Source: an uncultured bacterium (lineage in GTDB: Bacteria; Verrucomicrobiota; Lentisphaeria; Victivallales; Victivallaceae). Taken from it: a stretch of DNA of 64,000 nucleotides. The stretch covers positions 1 to 64,000 of the forward strand of contig URVC01000018.1 in NCBI GenBank assembly GCA_900551245.1, read 5' to 3'. Shown one piece after another: positions 8,117-16,173 of the stretch. The notes beneath the pieces were generated by a model. The model was not told the DNA's origin, ran no database searches, and was given only the letters and a program-made list of their open reading frames with translations. The position numbers and the translations under genes are program-made. Every line of letters starts with the position of its first letter. The stretch's first letter is position 1.

Positions 8117-8824
8117 TTACAGTTGCGAGTCCAGTACGCCGGTCGCCGCGTGGAGACGGCGGATCGCCTCCTCCATCCCCTCGGGATGGCGGAAGACGCT
8201 GGTCCCGGCCACGATCAGATTGGCGCCGCAGGAGGCGGTCGGAATCACCGTCCGCTCATCGAGCCCGCCGTCCGCTTCCAGCTGGATGTGCAGTTTCCGG
8301 CGGAGAATTTCCCGCTTGATCGCCGCGATTTTGGGCAGCTGGCCGGCCATGAAGCTCTGGCCGCCGAAGCCGGGCTCCACCGTCATCACCAGCACGAGAT
8401 CGATCTTCTCCAGCCACGGGAACACCGCTTCGGGCGGCGTCGCCGGCTTCAGGGAGATTCCGACCGTGCACCCCGCCTTCCGGATCGCGTCGATCACTTC
8501 GCCGGCCGGGTCGGAACACTCCAGATGAAAGGTCAGATGATCGGCACCGGCGGCGGCAAATGCCGCCGCGTATTTCGCCGGATGCTCGATCATGAGATGG
8601 GTGTCGAACAGAAGTTCGCTCTTCGGGCGGATGCTCCGGATCACCGGCGGCCCGAAGGAGAGGTTCGGTACAAATCCGCCATCCATGACGTCGAGGTGGA
8701 TCACATCGGCTCCCGCCTGTGCGGCGCGGACGATCTCCCCGCCGAGGCAGCTGAAGTCGGAAGCCAGCACCGACGGCGATACCAGAACGCGGTCGGTCGG
8801 CAGTTTTCGCAAATCTCTGAGCAT
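8117..8824 (-). CDS. rpe: Ribulose-phosphate 3-epimerase
   Basis: Cytoplasmic TIM-barrel enzyme of 235 residues interconverting D-ribulose 5-phosphate and D-xylulose 5-phosphate in the pentose phosphate pathway. The sequence has VSPSVLASDFSCLGGE near the start, the metal and catalytic motif HLDVMDG (His43, Asp45, Asp48), FDTHLMIEHP, TVEPGFGGQSF and EADGG with the second catalytic Asp. A GGGAGGGAG ribosome binding site precedes the ATG. A hairpin separates it from the upstream redox operon. Confidence 0.93.
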   Translation of the reverse strand: MLRDLRKLPTDRVLVSPSVLASDFSCLGGEIVRAAQAGADVIHLDVMDGGFVPNLSFGPPVIRSIRPKSELLFDTHLMIEHPAKYAAAFAAAGADHLTFHLECSDPAGEVIDAIRKAGCTVGISLKPATPPEAVFPWLEKIDLVLVMTVEPGFGGQSFMAGQLPKIAAIKREILRRKLHIQLEADGGLDERTVIPTASCGANLIVAGTSVFRHPEGMEEAIRRLHAATGVLDSQL

Positions 8825-8888
8825 GTTTTCTCCCTCCCGGAGTCATGCGGCGGTTCGTTCCCGCCGGGATGCCGGATTCTCCGTCTCC

Positions 8889-8916
8889 CCGCGGGATCCG
8901 GAAACGGACCCCGCGG
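8889..8916 (-). terminator. GC hairpin after the bifurcating-complex operon
   Basis: Inverted repeat CCGCGGGATCCG (8889-8900) and CGGACCCCGCGG (8905-8916) with a GAAA loop and one mismatch lies just past the stop of the FeS flavoprotein gene. There is no T tract, so this may be a weak or factor-assisted terminator or a processing hairpin. Confidence 0.4.
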
Positions 8917-8927
8917 AAAGAACTCTC

Positions 8928-10955
8928 TTACTTCTTGATGCGCCAGTCGAGCGCACCCACCGGACAGGCTTCGATGCACTCGCCGCATTCGCTGCAGCTG
9001 CTCGGGAATCCCTTGTCGAAACCGGTTCCGACGTAGGTGAAGAAGCCGCGCTTCTTCGTGCTGAGCAGGTTCTTGTTGATCACTTCCTTGCAGATCTTGA
9101 CGCAGATGCCGCACTTGATGCACTTGCCGCGATCCTGAATGATCAGCGGGTGGCGGATGTCGTAGCTGACCGGCAGCCGGTTGCCCTTGATCGCATCCGG
9201 ACTGCAGTGGTAGCATTCGCCGTGCTTGCGCAGCTTGCAGTCGTGCTTGTCGGTGCAGCTGCACTCGATGCAGCGCTCGCCTTCCTTCATCACGCGCTCT
9301 TTCGGCATGGTCGAGCAGACCTCCTTGAAGGTGGTCTTGCGTTCTTCCAGCGGGATGAAGTCCAGCTGGGCGCGTTCCGCCTCGGAGACGTCGTCGCGCA
9401 GGAAGACCAGGTCGGACTTCTTCAGATTCTGCCACTTGCCGCGCGAGACGAACACCGTGTGCTCCTGCGGGAGCGGCGCGCCGGTAAGTTCGCTGAAGAT
9501 CTCCAGCGCGAGTTTGCGCCCGCCGGCGACCCCTTCGACCACGGTGGCCGCGCCGGAGACGCAGTCGCCCGCGGCGTAGACCTTGCCGGAGACGCGCTGA
9601 GTGTCGCCCTGCACCTCAATGGTGCGGAACCGGGTGACCGGCAGTCCGGCAGGCGCCAGCGTCGACTGGCCGATCGCGGCGATGATGGTATCCGCCTCGA
9701 CCTCGAAGTCACTGCCGGGAATCTCCACCGGCTTGCGGCGGCCGGAGGCGTCGGGCTCGCCGAGCTCCATCCGGCGGCAGGTCATCACCAGCTTTCCGCC
9801 GCGCTTTTCCACTTTGACCGGGGCGAGGAGGAAGTTGAAGTTGACACCCTCTTCGCGGGCCTCGTGGATTTCGATCTTCTCCGCGGGCATCTCCGCCTCG
9901 GTACGGCGGTAGAAGCAGTGGACCTCGGGGCTGCCGAGGCGGACCGAGGTGCGCAGGCAGTCCATCGCGGTGTTGCCGCCGCCGACCACCACCACCTTGC
10001 CCGGGTTGGGGGCCTTGTTGTCGTTCATCGCGACGTTGCGCAGGAAGTCGATTCCCTGGGTGACCAGCTCCTCGCCTTCGCAGCGCATGCCGGAGGCCTT
10101 CCAGCAGCCGACGGCGATCGCCACGGCGTCGAACTCCTTCTCCAGCTCTTCCAGCTGAAGGTTCTCGCCGAGCTTGCGGTTGAAGACGAACTTCACGCCC
10201 ATCTTCTCGAAGTGGGCGAGTTCGCGGTCGAGAATCGCCTTCGGCAGCCGGTACTCCGGAATGCCGTAGCGGAGCATGCCGCCCGCCTTGGGCATCGCTT
10301 CGAAGATCGTCGCGGCCACGCCGTTCCGGCGCAGATAGTAGGCGGCGGAGAGTCCGGCCGGACCGGCGCCGACGATGGCGACCTTCTTGCCGGTTTCCGG
10401 CGGAAGCTCTTCCATGTAAGTGTCGTAGTAAAGGTCGGCGGCGAGACGCTTGAACTCATTGATGGCGACCGGCTTGCCGTAGACGTTGCGACGGCACTCC
10501 TTCTCGCAGAAGCGCGGGCAGACCCGGCCGATCGACATCGGCAGCGGAATGCGCTCCTTGATGATCTTCAAGCTCTCGAGAAACTCCCCTTTGCGCCCGG
10601 CGCGGACGTACTCTTCGACGTTGGCGTGGGCCGGGCAGGCCATGGTGCAGGGCGCTTCGCAGTCGCCGGAGTGTTCGCTCAACAGCAGATTGAGCGCGGT
10701 GCGGCGCATGTCGAGCACCTCGTCGCTGGAGGCGTCGATCTCCTGCCCCTGGGCCGGGCAGGCCGAGCAGGAGGGCAGGAAACGACCGGTTTTCTTATCC
10801 TTCACCACGCAGACGAAACAGCTGGTGGTGCGGGAGATGCGCTGTTCGCGGCAGAGGGTCGGGATCTCGATCCCGTTCGCCTTCGCCACTTCGAGAATGG
10901 TCTGGCCCGGTTCCGCGCTGACGGTCCGGCCGTCCAGGATAAATTCGATACTCAT
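8928..10955 (-). CDS. NuoG-N/GltD-like iron-sulfur flavoprotein, StnC-type subunit of an electron-bifurcating complex
   Basis: Protein of 675 residues with fused modules. A [2Fe-2S] ferredoxin domain (1-75; Cys35, Cys46, Cys49, Cys63) comes first, then a GltD-like N-terminal FeS segment with cysteines between 99 and 154. An FAD/NAD(P)H oxidoreductase core follows, with GAGPAG (196-201) and a second nucleotide site VVVVGGGNTAMD. The C-terminus has several FeS motifs (CIECSC, CIKCGICVKIC, CSECGECIEACP). This is the layout of the GltD-fused subunit of Sporomusa-type Nfn (StnABC), which couples NAD, NADP and ferredoxin pools. The start is the ATG sharing one base with the stop of the NuoF-like gene (TAATG), so translation is coupled. 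No catalytic hydrogenase or formate dehydrogenase subunit is adjacent. Confidence 0.82.
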   Translation of the reverse strand: MSIEFILDGRTVSAEPGQTILEVAKANGIEIPTLCREQRISRTTSCFVCVVKDKKTGRFLPSCSACPAQGQEIDASSDEVLDMRRTALNLLLSEHSGDCEAPCTMACPAHANVEEYVRAGRKGEFLESLKIIKERIPLPMSIGRVCPRFCEKECRRNVYGKPVAINEFKRLAADLYYDTYMEELPPETGKKVAIVGAGPAGLSAAYYLRRNGVAATIFEAMPKAGGMLRYGIPEYRLPKAILDRELAHFEKMGVKFVFNRKLGENLQLEELEKEFDAVAIAVGCWKASGMRCEGEELVTQGIDFLRNVAMNDNKAPNPGKVVVVGGGNTAMDCLRTSVRLGSPEVHCFYRRTEAEMPAEKIEIHEAREEGVNFNFLLAPVKVEKRGGKLVMTCRRMELGEPDASGRRKPVEIPGSDFEVEADTIIAAIGQSTLAPAGLPVTRFRTIEVQGDTQRVSGKVYAAGDCVSGAATVVEGVAGGRKLALEIFSELTGAPLPQEHTVFVSRGKWQNLKKSDLVFLRDDVSEAERAQLDFIPLEERKTTFKEVCSTMPKERVMKEGERCIECSCTDKHDCKLRKHGECYHCSPDAIKGNRLPVSYDIRHPLIIQDRGKCIKCGICVKICKEVINKNLLSTKKRGFFTYVGTGFDKGFPSSCSECGECIEACPVGALDWRIKK

Positions 10956-12676
10956 TACTTGGAACCTTTCATCACCCGGCTGATCGCCTTCTTCGGGCAG
11001 ACTTCCAGGCAGCTGTTGCAGCGGGTGCACTTCTCATTGTCGATCACGAAATTGTCGGAGATGGCGCCGACCGGACAGGTCTTGATGCAGAGCCGGCACT
11101 TGACGCACTTGCTCTGATCGAGCTTGAGGTCGACCAGAGCATTGCATTCGAGCGCCTCGCACTGATGGTCGCGGACGTGCGCCTCGTACTCATGCCGGTA
11201 GTAGCGCAGCGTCGCCAGCACCGGGTTCGGCGCGGTCTGGCCGAGTCCGCAGAGCGAACCGCGGCGCACCTTGTTGCCGAGCTCCTCCAGAAAGTCGATG
11301 TCGGCCATCTCGCCCTTGCCGGCGACGATCCGCTCGAGCGTCTCGAACATCCGGGTGGTGCCGACGCGGCAGAAGGTGCACTTGCCGCAGCTTTCACGAC
11401 GGGTGAAGTCGAGGAAGTAGCGGGCGGTTTCCACCATGCAGCGGTTCTTGCCGATGACGATCATGCCGCCGGAGCCCATGATGGCGCCGAGCGCGCGCAG
11501 CGAATCGTAGTCCACCGGCGTGTCGAAGAGTTCGACCGGGATGCAGCCGCCGGAGGGGCCGCCGGTCTGCACCGCCTTGACCTGGTCCGGATCCGCGCCG
11601 CCGATGTCGAAGACGATTTCACGCAGCGTGGTCCCCATCGGAACCTCCACCAGACCGGGGTACTTGAGGTCGCCGGCCAGCGCGAAGAGCTTGGTGCCCT
11701 TGCTGCCCGCCGTGCCGACCGAGGCGAACGCATCGCCGCCCTCGGTGAGGATCAGCGGCACATTGCCGTAGGTTTCGACGTTGTTGATCATCGTCGGGTA
11801 GCCCATCCAGCCCTTGTCGGTCGGGAACGGCGGACGGAAACGCGGCGTACCCCGCTGTCCTTCCAGCGAGGCGATGAGCGCGGTTTCCTCACCGCAGACG
11901 AAGGCGCCGGCGCCCTCCTTGATGATGATTTCCAGCTCACGGCCGTCGACCACATTGCGCTTGTGCTCGTAGATCTGGGCGATGGCGATCTTGAGATGCT
12001 TGATCGCCATCGGGTATTCGGCGCGGCAGTAGATGAAGAGTTTGGTCGCTCCGGTGGCGTGGGCGGCGATCAGCATGCCTTCGAGCACCTGATGCGGCAC
12101 GCTCTCCATCAGCGAGCGGTCCATGAACGCGCCGGGGTCACCCTCGTCGGCGTTGCAGATCAGAATCTTCTCGTCCGCCTGCTTGGCGGCGAGGAAGCTC
12201 CACTTGTTGCCGGTCGGGAAGCCGCCGCCTCCGCGGCCGCGCAGTCCGGAGCGCTTCACTTCATCGACCACTTCGGCCGAGGTCATCGACAGCGCCTTCT
12301 CCAGCCCCTTGTAGCCGCCGTTGGCGACGTAATCTTCGTAACTGGTCGGATTGACCCGTCCGGCGAGCGCCAGAACCTTGACCAGCTCCTTCGCCTTGCG
12401 GGCGGCGGGAATCTCAAACCGGCTGTCGGGGCCGACCGAGAGGATGTTCGCGATGGCGGCGTCGGTCGGACGCACGTCGCGGTAGAAGACGGATTCGCCG
12501 GAGTCGAGGAGCACCTCCACCAGCGGTTCGGCATAGCAGTGGCCGAGGCAGCCGGTGCCTTCGACCGGAATCGACCCCGCGTCCTGACGGAGCCGCTCGA
12601 GGACCGCATCAGCTCCGGCTGCAACGCCGCAGCTCGCCACGCCGACGCGGATTTTCTGGATTCTGGGGTCGCTCAT
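10955..12676 (-). CDS. NuoF-like NADH-binding flavoprotein of the bifurcating complex (StnB/HydB type)
   Basis: Protein of 573 residues. An N-terminal thioredoxin-fold [2Fe-2S] domain (about 1-85; Cys16, Cys43, Cys47) is followed by the NuoF core with the FMN/NAD motif GLRGRGGGGFPTG (144-156) and GAGAFVCGEETALIASLEG. The [4Fe-4S] motif ESCGKCTFCRVGTTRM comes next. The C-terminus carries two ferredoxin motifs, CVKCRLCIKTCPVGAI and CTRCNSCLEVCPKKAI. The extra N- and C-terminal FeS domains are characteristic of soluble bifurcating enzymes (HydB, HndC, StnB) rather than respiratory complex I. It overlaps the NuoE-like gene by four bases (ATGA) and the downstream subunit by one. Confidence 0.9.
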   Translation of the reverse strand: MSDPRIQKIRVGVASCGVAAGADAVLERLRQDAGSIPVEGTGCLGHCYAEPLVEVLLDSGESVFYRDVRPTDAAIANILSVGPDSRFEIPAARKAKELVKVLALAGRVNPTSYEDYVANGGYKGLEKALSMTSAEVVDEVKRSGLRGRGGGGFPTGNKWSFLAAKQADEKILICNADEGDPGAFMDRSLMESVPHQVLEGMLIAAHATGATKLFIYCRAEYPMAIKHLKIAIAQIYEHKRNVVDGRELEIIIKEGAGAFVCGEETALIASLEGQRGTPRFRPPFPTDKGWMGYPTMINNVETYGNVPLILTEGGDAFASVGTAGSKGTKLFALAGDLKYPGLVEVPMGTTLREIVFDIGGADPDQVKAVQTGGPSGGCIPVELFDTPVDYDSLRALGAIMGSGGMIVIGKNRCMVETARYFLDFTRRESCGKCTFCRVGTTRMFETLERIVAGKGEMADIDFLEELGNKVRRGSLCGLGQTAPNPVLATLRYYRHEYEAHVRDHQCEALECNALVDLKLDQSKCVKCRLCIKTCPVGAISDNFVIDNEKCTRCNSCLEVCPKKAISRVMKGSK

Positions 12677-13125
12677 TTCGCTTCATACTCCTTCAGAATT
12701 TTGATCATGCTCTTGCGGTCGAGCTTGCCGTAGACCCGGCCGTTGACGCTCATCACCGGCGCCAGGCTGCAGCAGCCGAGGCAGGCGACGGTTTCGAGCG
12801 AGAAGTGCCCCTTCGCGTCGGTCTCTCCGGAGGAGATGCCCAGTTCGCGCTTGAGCCACTCCTGAATGAGCGGCGAGCCCTTGATGTGGCAGGCGGTGCC
12901 GTCGCAGACGGCGATCTTGTACTTGCCGGGTTTGACCCGTTTGAACTGAGCGTAGAAGCTCAGCACGCCCTCGACTTCCACCGCGGGGATGCCGAAATAT
13001 TCGGCGATCGCCTCGATGCTTTCGTCGGAGACGTACCCCTCGGCCCCCTGAACCGCCTGCAGCCCCTTGATGAGGTTGCTCGGTTCCCGGCCGACCTTCT
13101 CCAGAAACGCATACTTTGGATTCAT
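12673..13125 (-). CDS. NuoE-like [2Fe-2S] subunit of the bifurcating complex (StnA/HydC type)
   Basis: Small thioredoxin-like FeS protein of 150 residues. The N-terminal helical part contains YVSDESIEAIAEYFGIPAVEVEGVLSFYAQF, typical of NuoE. The cluster ligands appear as CDGTACHIKGS and, later, CLGCCSLAPVMSVNG. It is the promoter-proximal gene of a three-gene operon with the NuoF-like and GltD-like subunits. No membrane subunits of complex I occur nearby, so the complex is soluble. Confidence 0.9.
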   Translation of the reverse strand: MNPKYAFLEKVGREPSNLIKGLQAVQGAEGYVSDESIEAIAEYFGIPAVEVEGVLSFYAQFKRVKPGKYKIAVCDGTACHIKGSPLIQEWLKRELGISSGETDAKGHFSLETVACLGCCSLAPVMSVNGRVYGKLDRKSMIKILKEYEAK

Positions 13126-13171
13126 TACCCTTGAAACTCCTGTTTCCTTAACGATGAGATAAACCCTTCCT

Positions 13172-14059
13172 TCAAATCTGGACCGCGAGAACTCCCTCGC
13201 GTCCGGGAAATGCCTTCAGCTCCATCCGCCCCTCCGGGGCGCTCTCTTTTACCTCCGCTGCGACGACGCCGAGCGGCACGACCCGGTAGCCGAGCTCCAG
13301 CACCCGGCGGAGGTACTCTTCGAACATTCCGGCACAGCGCCCGCCCTCGGCCTCCGCGTGGATGGTGATGACGTTGAGCTGTTCCGGCTTCAAGAGAGAG
13401 ATCTGAAATTCGTTGTAATTTTCATCGGTGACCCCGTCGCGGCCGAGCGCTTCATCGTAGGTCGGCAGCGTCACCGGAATCTGCAATTGTTCGAGCCGCC
13501 GGCCGTTCACCACCGGGTAGAAGGGGAACTCCCCCCGGCAGTCGCTGTTGTAGTCGAACGGGAACTCCGCCTTGACCTCCAGCAGCTGGGCATTGCTCCG
13601 CCACCCCGGCGCGGCGCTGGTGCGGGGGGCGACGCCGGTGATTCTCTCCAGCTCCGCAAGGCCGGTGCGCAGTTCAGAACGCATGGCTTCGGCACTCATC
13701 GTGGTGAGTTTCGCCTGCGCCCGGTGATGATCCCAGGCGTGAAACCCGACCTCGTGCCCCGCCTCCATTGCCGCGCGGATCACCCCGGCGTGGCGGCGGC
13801 CGATTTTCGGCCCCGGCCAGGCGGTCCCCATCAGCACGATCTCCGGGCCGTACAGCCCGGCCGCATTGGTGCGGAGCATCTTCCACAGGAAGGCGGGACG
13901 GAGCAGCCGCCACAGGTGGCGGCCCATGTTGTCCGGCCCGACCGAGAAGTAGAAGGTGCCGCGGACGCCGTACTTTTCGAGAATCCGGCAGAGTGCGGGC
14001 ACGCCGCGACCGGTCCCCCGGAAGGTATCCACGTCAATGCGCAGTGCGATGGTCTTCAT
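13172..14059 (-). CDS. arnD: ArnD-like polysaccharide deacetylase family deformylase
   Basis: Protein of 295 residues from the ATG at 14059; a TTG three codons upstream is an alternative start. The opening LRIDVDTFRGTGRGVP is the ArnD signature, with the Asp pair that binds metal in NodB-fold deacetylases. VGFHAWDHHRAQ supplies the metal-binding His residues and RTSAAPGWRSN the active-site region. ArnD deformylates undecaprenyl-phosphate 4-deoxy-4-formamido-L-arabinose in the pathway adding L-Ara4N to lipid A. It lies five bases after arnA, which makes the preceding sugar intermediate. arnB, arnC and arnT are not in the window. Confidence 0.88.
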   Translation of the reverse strand: MKTIALRIDVDTFRGTGRGVPALCRILEKYGVRGTFYFSVGPDNMGRHLWRLLRPAFLWKMLRTNAAGLYGPEIVLMGTAWPGPKIGRRHAGVIRAAMEAGHEVGFHAWDHHRAQAKLTTMSAEAMRSELRTGLAELERITGVAPRTSAAPGWRSNAQLLEVKAEFPFDYNSDCRGEFPFYPVVNGRRLEQLQIPVTLPTYDEALGRDGVTDENYNEFQISLLKPEQLNVITIHAEAEGGRCAGMFEEYLRRVLELGYRVVPLGVVAAEVKESAPEGRMELKAFPGREGVLAVQI

Positions 14060-14064
14060 ATCGT

Positions 14065-16059
14065 TCAATCGAGGTTGAATTCACCGGATTTGATCGCTTC
14101 GGAGAGGAAGAAGTCCAGCGTGGTCTCGATCGATTTCTCCAGCGGAATGTGCGGCTCCCAGTCGAGGAACCTCTTCGCGTTGCGGATGCTCGGCACCCGG
14201 TGCTGCACATCCTGATACCCCTTGCCGTAGAAGGCGCCCGATTCGACCACCAGATAGCCGGCGAACGGGGGGAACTTGCTGCGCAGCGGGTGTTTGTCGA
14301 ACTTTTCAACCAGCATTTCGGCCATCGCCTTGATGCTCGCCTCGTTGGCCGGGTTGCCGATGTTGATGATCTTGCCGGAGCACTTGCCGTCCTTGTTCTC
14401 GATGATGCGATAGAGCGCCTCGACACCCTCCTTGATGTCGACGAAGCAGCGCTTCTGTTCGCCGCCGTCGATGAGCTGAATCGGCGCACCCTGCACCAGG
14501 TTGAGGATCAGCTGGGTGATCGCGCGGCTGCTGCCGATCCGGGCGCTGGTCAGGCTGTCGAGCCGGGGCCCGATCCAGTTGAACGGACGGAACAGCGTGA
14601 ACTGGAGCACTCCCTTCGCGCCGTAGGCCCAGATGACCCGGTCGAGCAACTGCTTGCTGGTCGAGTAGATCCAGCGCTGCATCCGGATCGGGCCGGTGAC
14701 CAGCTTGGAGTTGTCCTCATCAAACTGGGGATCTTCGCACATGCCGTACACTTCGCTGGTCGACGGGAAGATGATCCGCTTGTTGTACTTGACGCAGTAG
14801 CGGACAATCCGCAGATTCTCTTCGAAGTCCAGCTCGAAGACCCGCAGCGGATTGCGGGTGTATTCGATCGGCGTGGCGATCGCCACCAGCGGCAGGACGA
14901 TGTCGCACTTGCGGATGTGGTATTCGATCCATTCGCGGTGGATCGAGATGTCCCCCTCACGGAAGTTGAAGCCGGGGCGGTCGAGCAGGTGGTCGATGTA
15001 GTTGCTCCGCAGGTCGAGGCCGTAGACTTCGTACTTGCCGGAGTCGAGCAGACGTTCGCTGATGTGACTGCCGATGAAGCCGTTGACGCCGAGGATCAGC
15101 ACCGACTTCTTGCGGCCGGCGGCGCGGAGGCGGCGCGGATCGTCGTTCCAGACCATGTTCTCGACGATGCGGGCGTCGGCGGCGAGCTGGTCGCCGGTGG
15201 TGAAGATGCCGCCCTCGAGCTGGGCGGTCTTGATCCGGAGCGCACCTTCGCCGCAGGCGATGGTGAAGGGCGCGCTGGAGAGCACCGTGCCCGGCGCCGC
15301 CTTGCGGACGGCCGGAACCGCGTCGACCGACCAGAAGTAGCATTTGCGGTCGCCGATGAAGCTGAATGCGCCCGGATAGGGGCGGGTCACGGCGCGCACG
15401 AGATTGCGGATCTCCTTCGCGGATTTGTTCCAGTCGATGCGGCCGTCTTCCGGACCGCGTTTCCCGAAGGTGGTGGCCTGCGATTCCTCCTGCGGAATGC
15501 GGGCGGCGCGCCCTTCGCGCAGCAGCGGCAGGGCGCGGTCGAGCACCACCGCGGTCGCGGCGACCGCCTTGTCGAAGAGGGTGCGGGCGGTGTCGTCGTC
15601 GGTGATGGCGAACTTTTCCTGATCGATGATGTCGCCGGCGTCGGCTTTCTCCGTCATGTAGTGCAGGGTGACACCGGTTTCGGTTTCGCCGTTGATGATC
15701 GCCCAGTTGATCGGCACGCGGCCGCGGTACTTCGGCAGGAGCGAACCGTGAAGGTTGATGCAGCCGTGTTTCGGAATGGAGAGCAGCTCCTCCTTGATGA
15801 GATTGCGATAGTAGAAGCTGAAGAGGAAATCCGGCGCCATGGCGCGGATTCTGCCGACCCAGACCGGGTGGTTGATGTCCTCGGGGGCGAAGACGGGGAT
15901 GCCGCGTTCGCCGGCGAGTTCCGCGACGGAGCCGAACCAGATATTTTCCGACGGATTGTCCTTGTGCGTGAAAATGGCGCTGATTTCGAATCCGTTCCGC
16001 TCCAGCGCTTCAATGCCGGCCCTGCCGACGTTGTGATAGGCCAGTACCACACACTTCAT
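14065..16059 (-). CDS. arnA: Bifunctional UDP-glucuronate decarboxylase / UDP-Ara4N formyltransferase
   Basis: Protein of 664 residues with two enzymes in one chain. The N-terminal formyltransferase (about 1-300) shows NLHGSLLPKYRG with Asn102, His104 and Asp140, the same numbering as the E. coli catalytic triad. The C-terminal short-chain dehydrogenase (about 315-660) has the NAD loop ILGVNGFIGSHI, STSEVYGMC, and the YSTSK catalytic pair. Together they oxidatively decarboxylate UDP-glucuronate and N-formylate UDP-4-amino-4-deoxy-L-arabinose. The start is the ATG with AAGGAG seven bases upstream; an in-frame ATG 17 codons earlier has no ribosome binding site. The pathway confers cationic lipid A and resistance to antimicrobial peptides. 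Confidence 0.95.
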   Translation of the reverse strand: MKCVVLAYHNVGRAGIEALERNGFEISAIFTHKDNPSENIWFGSVAELAGERGIPVFAPEDINHPVWVGRIRAMAPDFLFSFYYRNLIKEELLSIPKHGCINLHGSLLPKYRGRVPINWAIINGETETGVTLHYMTEKADAGDIIDQEKFAITDDDTARTLFDKAVAATAVVLDRALPLLREGRAARIPQEESQATTFGKRGPEDGRIDWNKSAKEIRNLVRAVTRPYPGAFSFIGDRKCYFWSVDAVPAVRKAAPGTVLSSAPFTIACGEGALRIKTAQLEGGIFTTGDQLAADARIVENMVWNDDPRRLRAAGRKKSVLILGVNGFIGSHISERLLDSGKYEVYGLDLRSNYIDHLLDRPGFNFREGDISIHREWIEYHIRKCDIVLPLVAIATPIEYTRNPLRVFELDFEENLRIVRYCVKYNKRIIFPSTSEVYGMCEDPQFDEDNSKLVTGPIRMQRWIYSTSKQLLDRVIWAYGAKGVLQFTLFRPFNWIGPRLDSLTSARIGSSRAITQLILNLVQGAPIQLIDGGEQKRCFVDIKEGVEALYRIIENKDGKCSGKIINIGNPANEASIKAMAEMLVEKFDKHPLRSKFPPFAGYLVVESGAFYGKGYQDVQHRVPSIRNAKRFLDWEPHIPLEKSIETTLDFFLSEAIKSGEFNLD

Positions 16060-16112
16060 ATGACTGCTCCTTCCGGTGGCGAATGGATAAATTCTGATTG
16101 CCGAATTCAAAA

Positions 16113-16142
16113 ATAATAATAAAACGATGTAATATAGTGCAA
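16113..16142 (-). promoter_or_regulatory. Promoter of arnA-arnD
   Basis: On the minus strand -35 TTGCAC (16142..16137) and -10 TATTAT (16118..16113) are 18 bp apart, in the AT-rich gap directly upstream of arnA. Confidence 0.5.
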
Positions 16143-16173
16143 ATTGTGGAAATTGCCAGAGAAATTGCGAGAT

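Noticed and set aside
8928..13125. Electron-bifurcating hydrogenase or formate dehydrogenase
   Set aside because: The accessory subunits are present, but no H-cluster or molybdopterin catalytic subunit is adjacent and the last subunit is a GltD fusion, so a transhydrogenase is the better reading.
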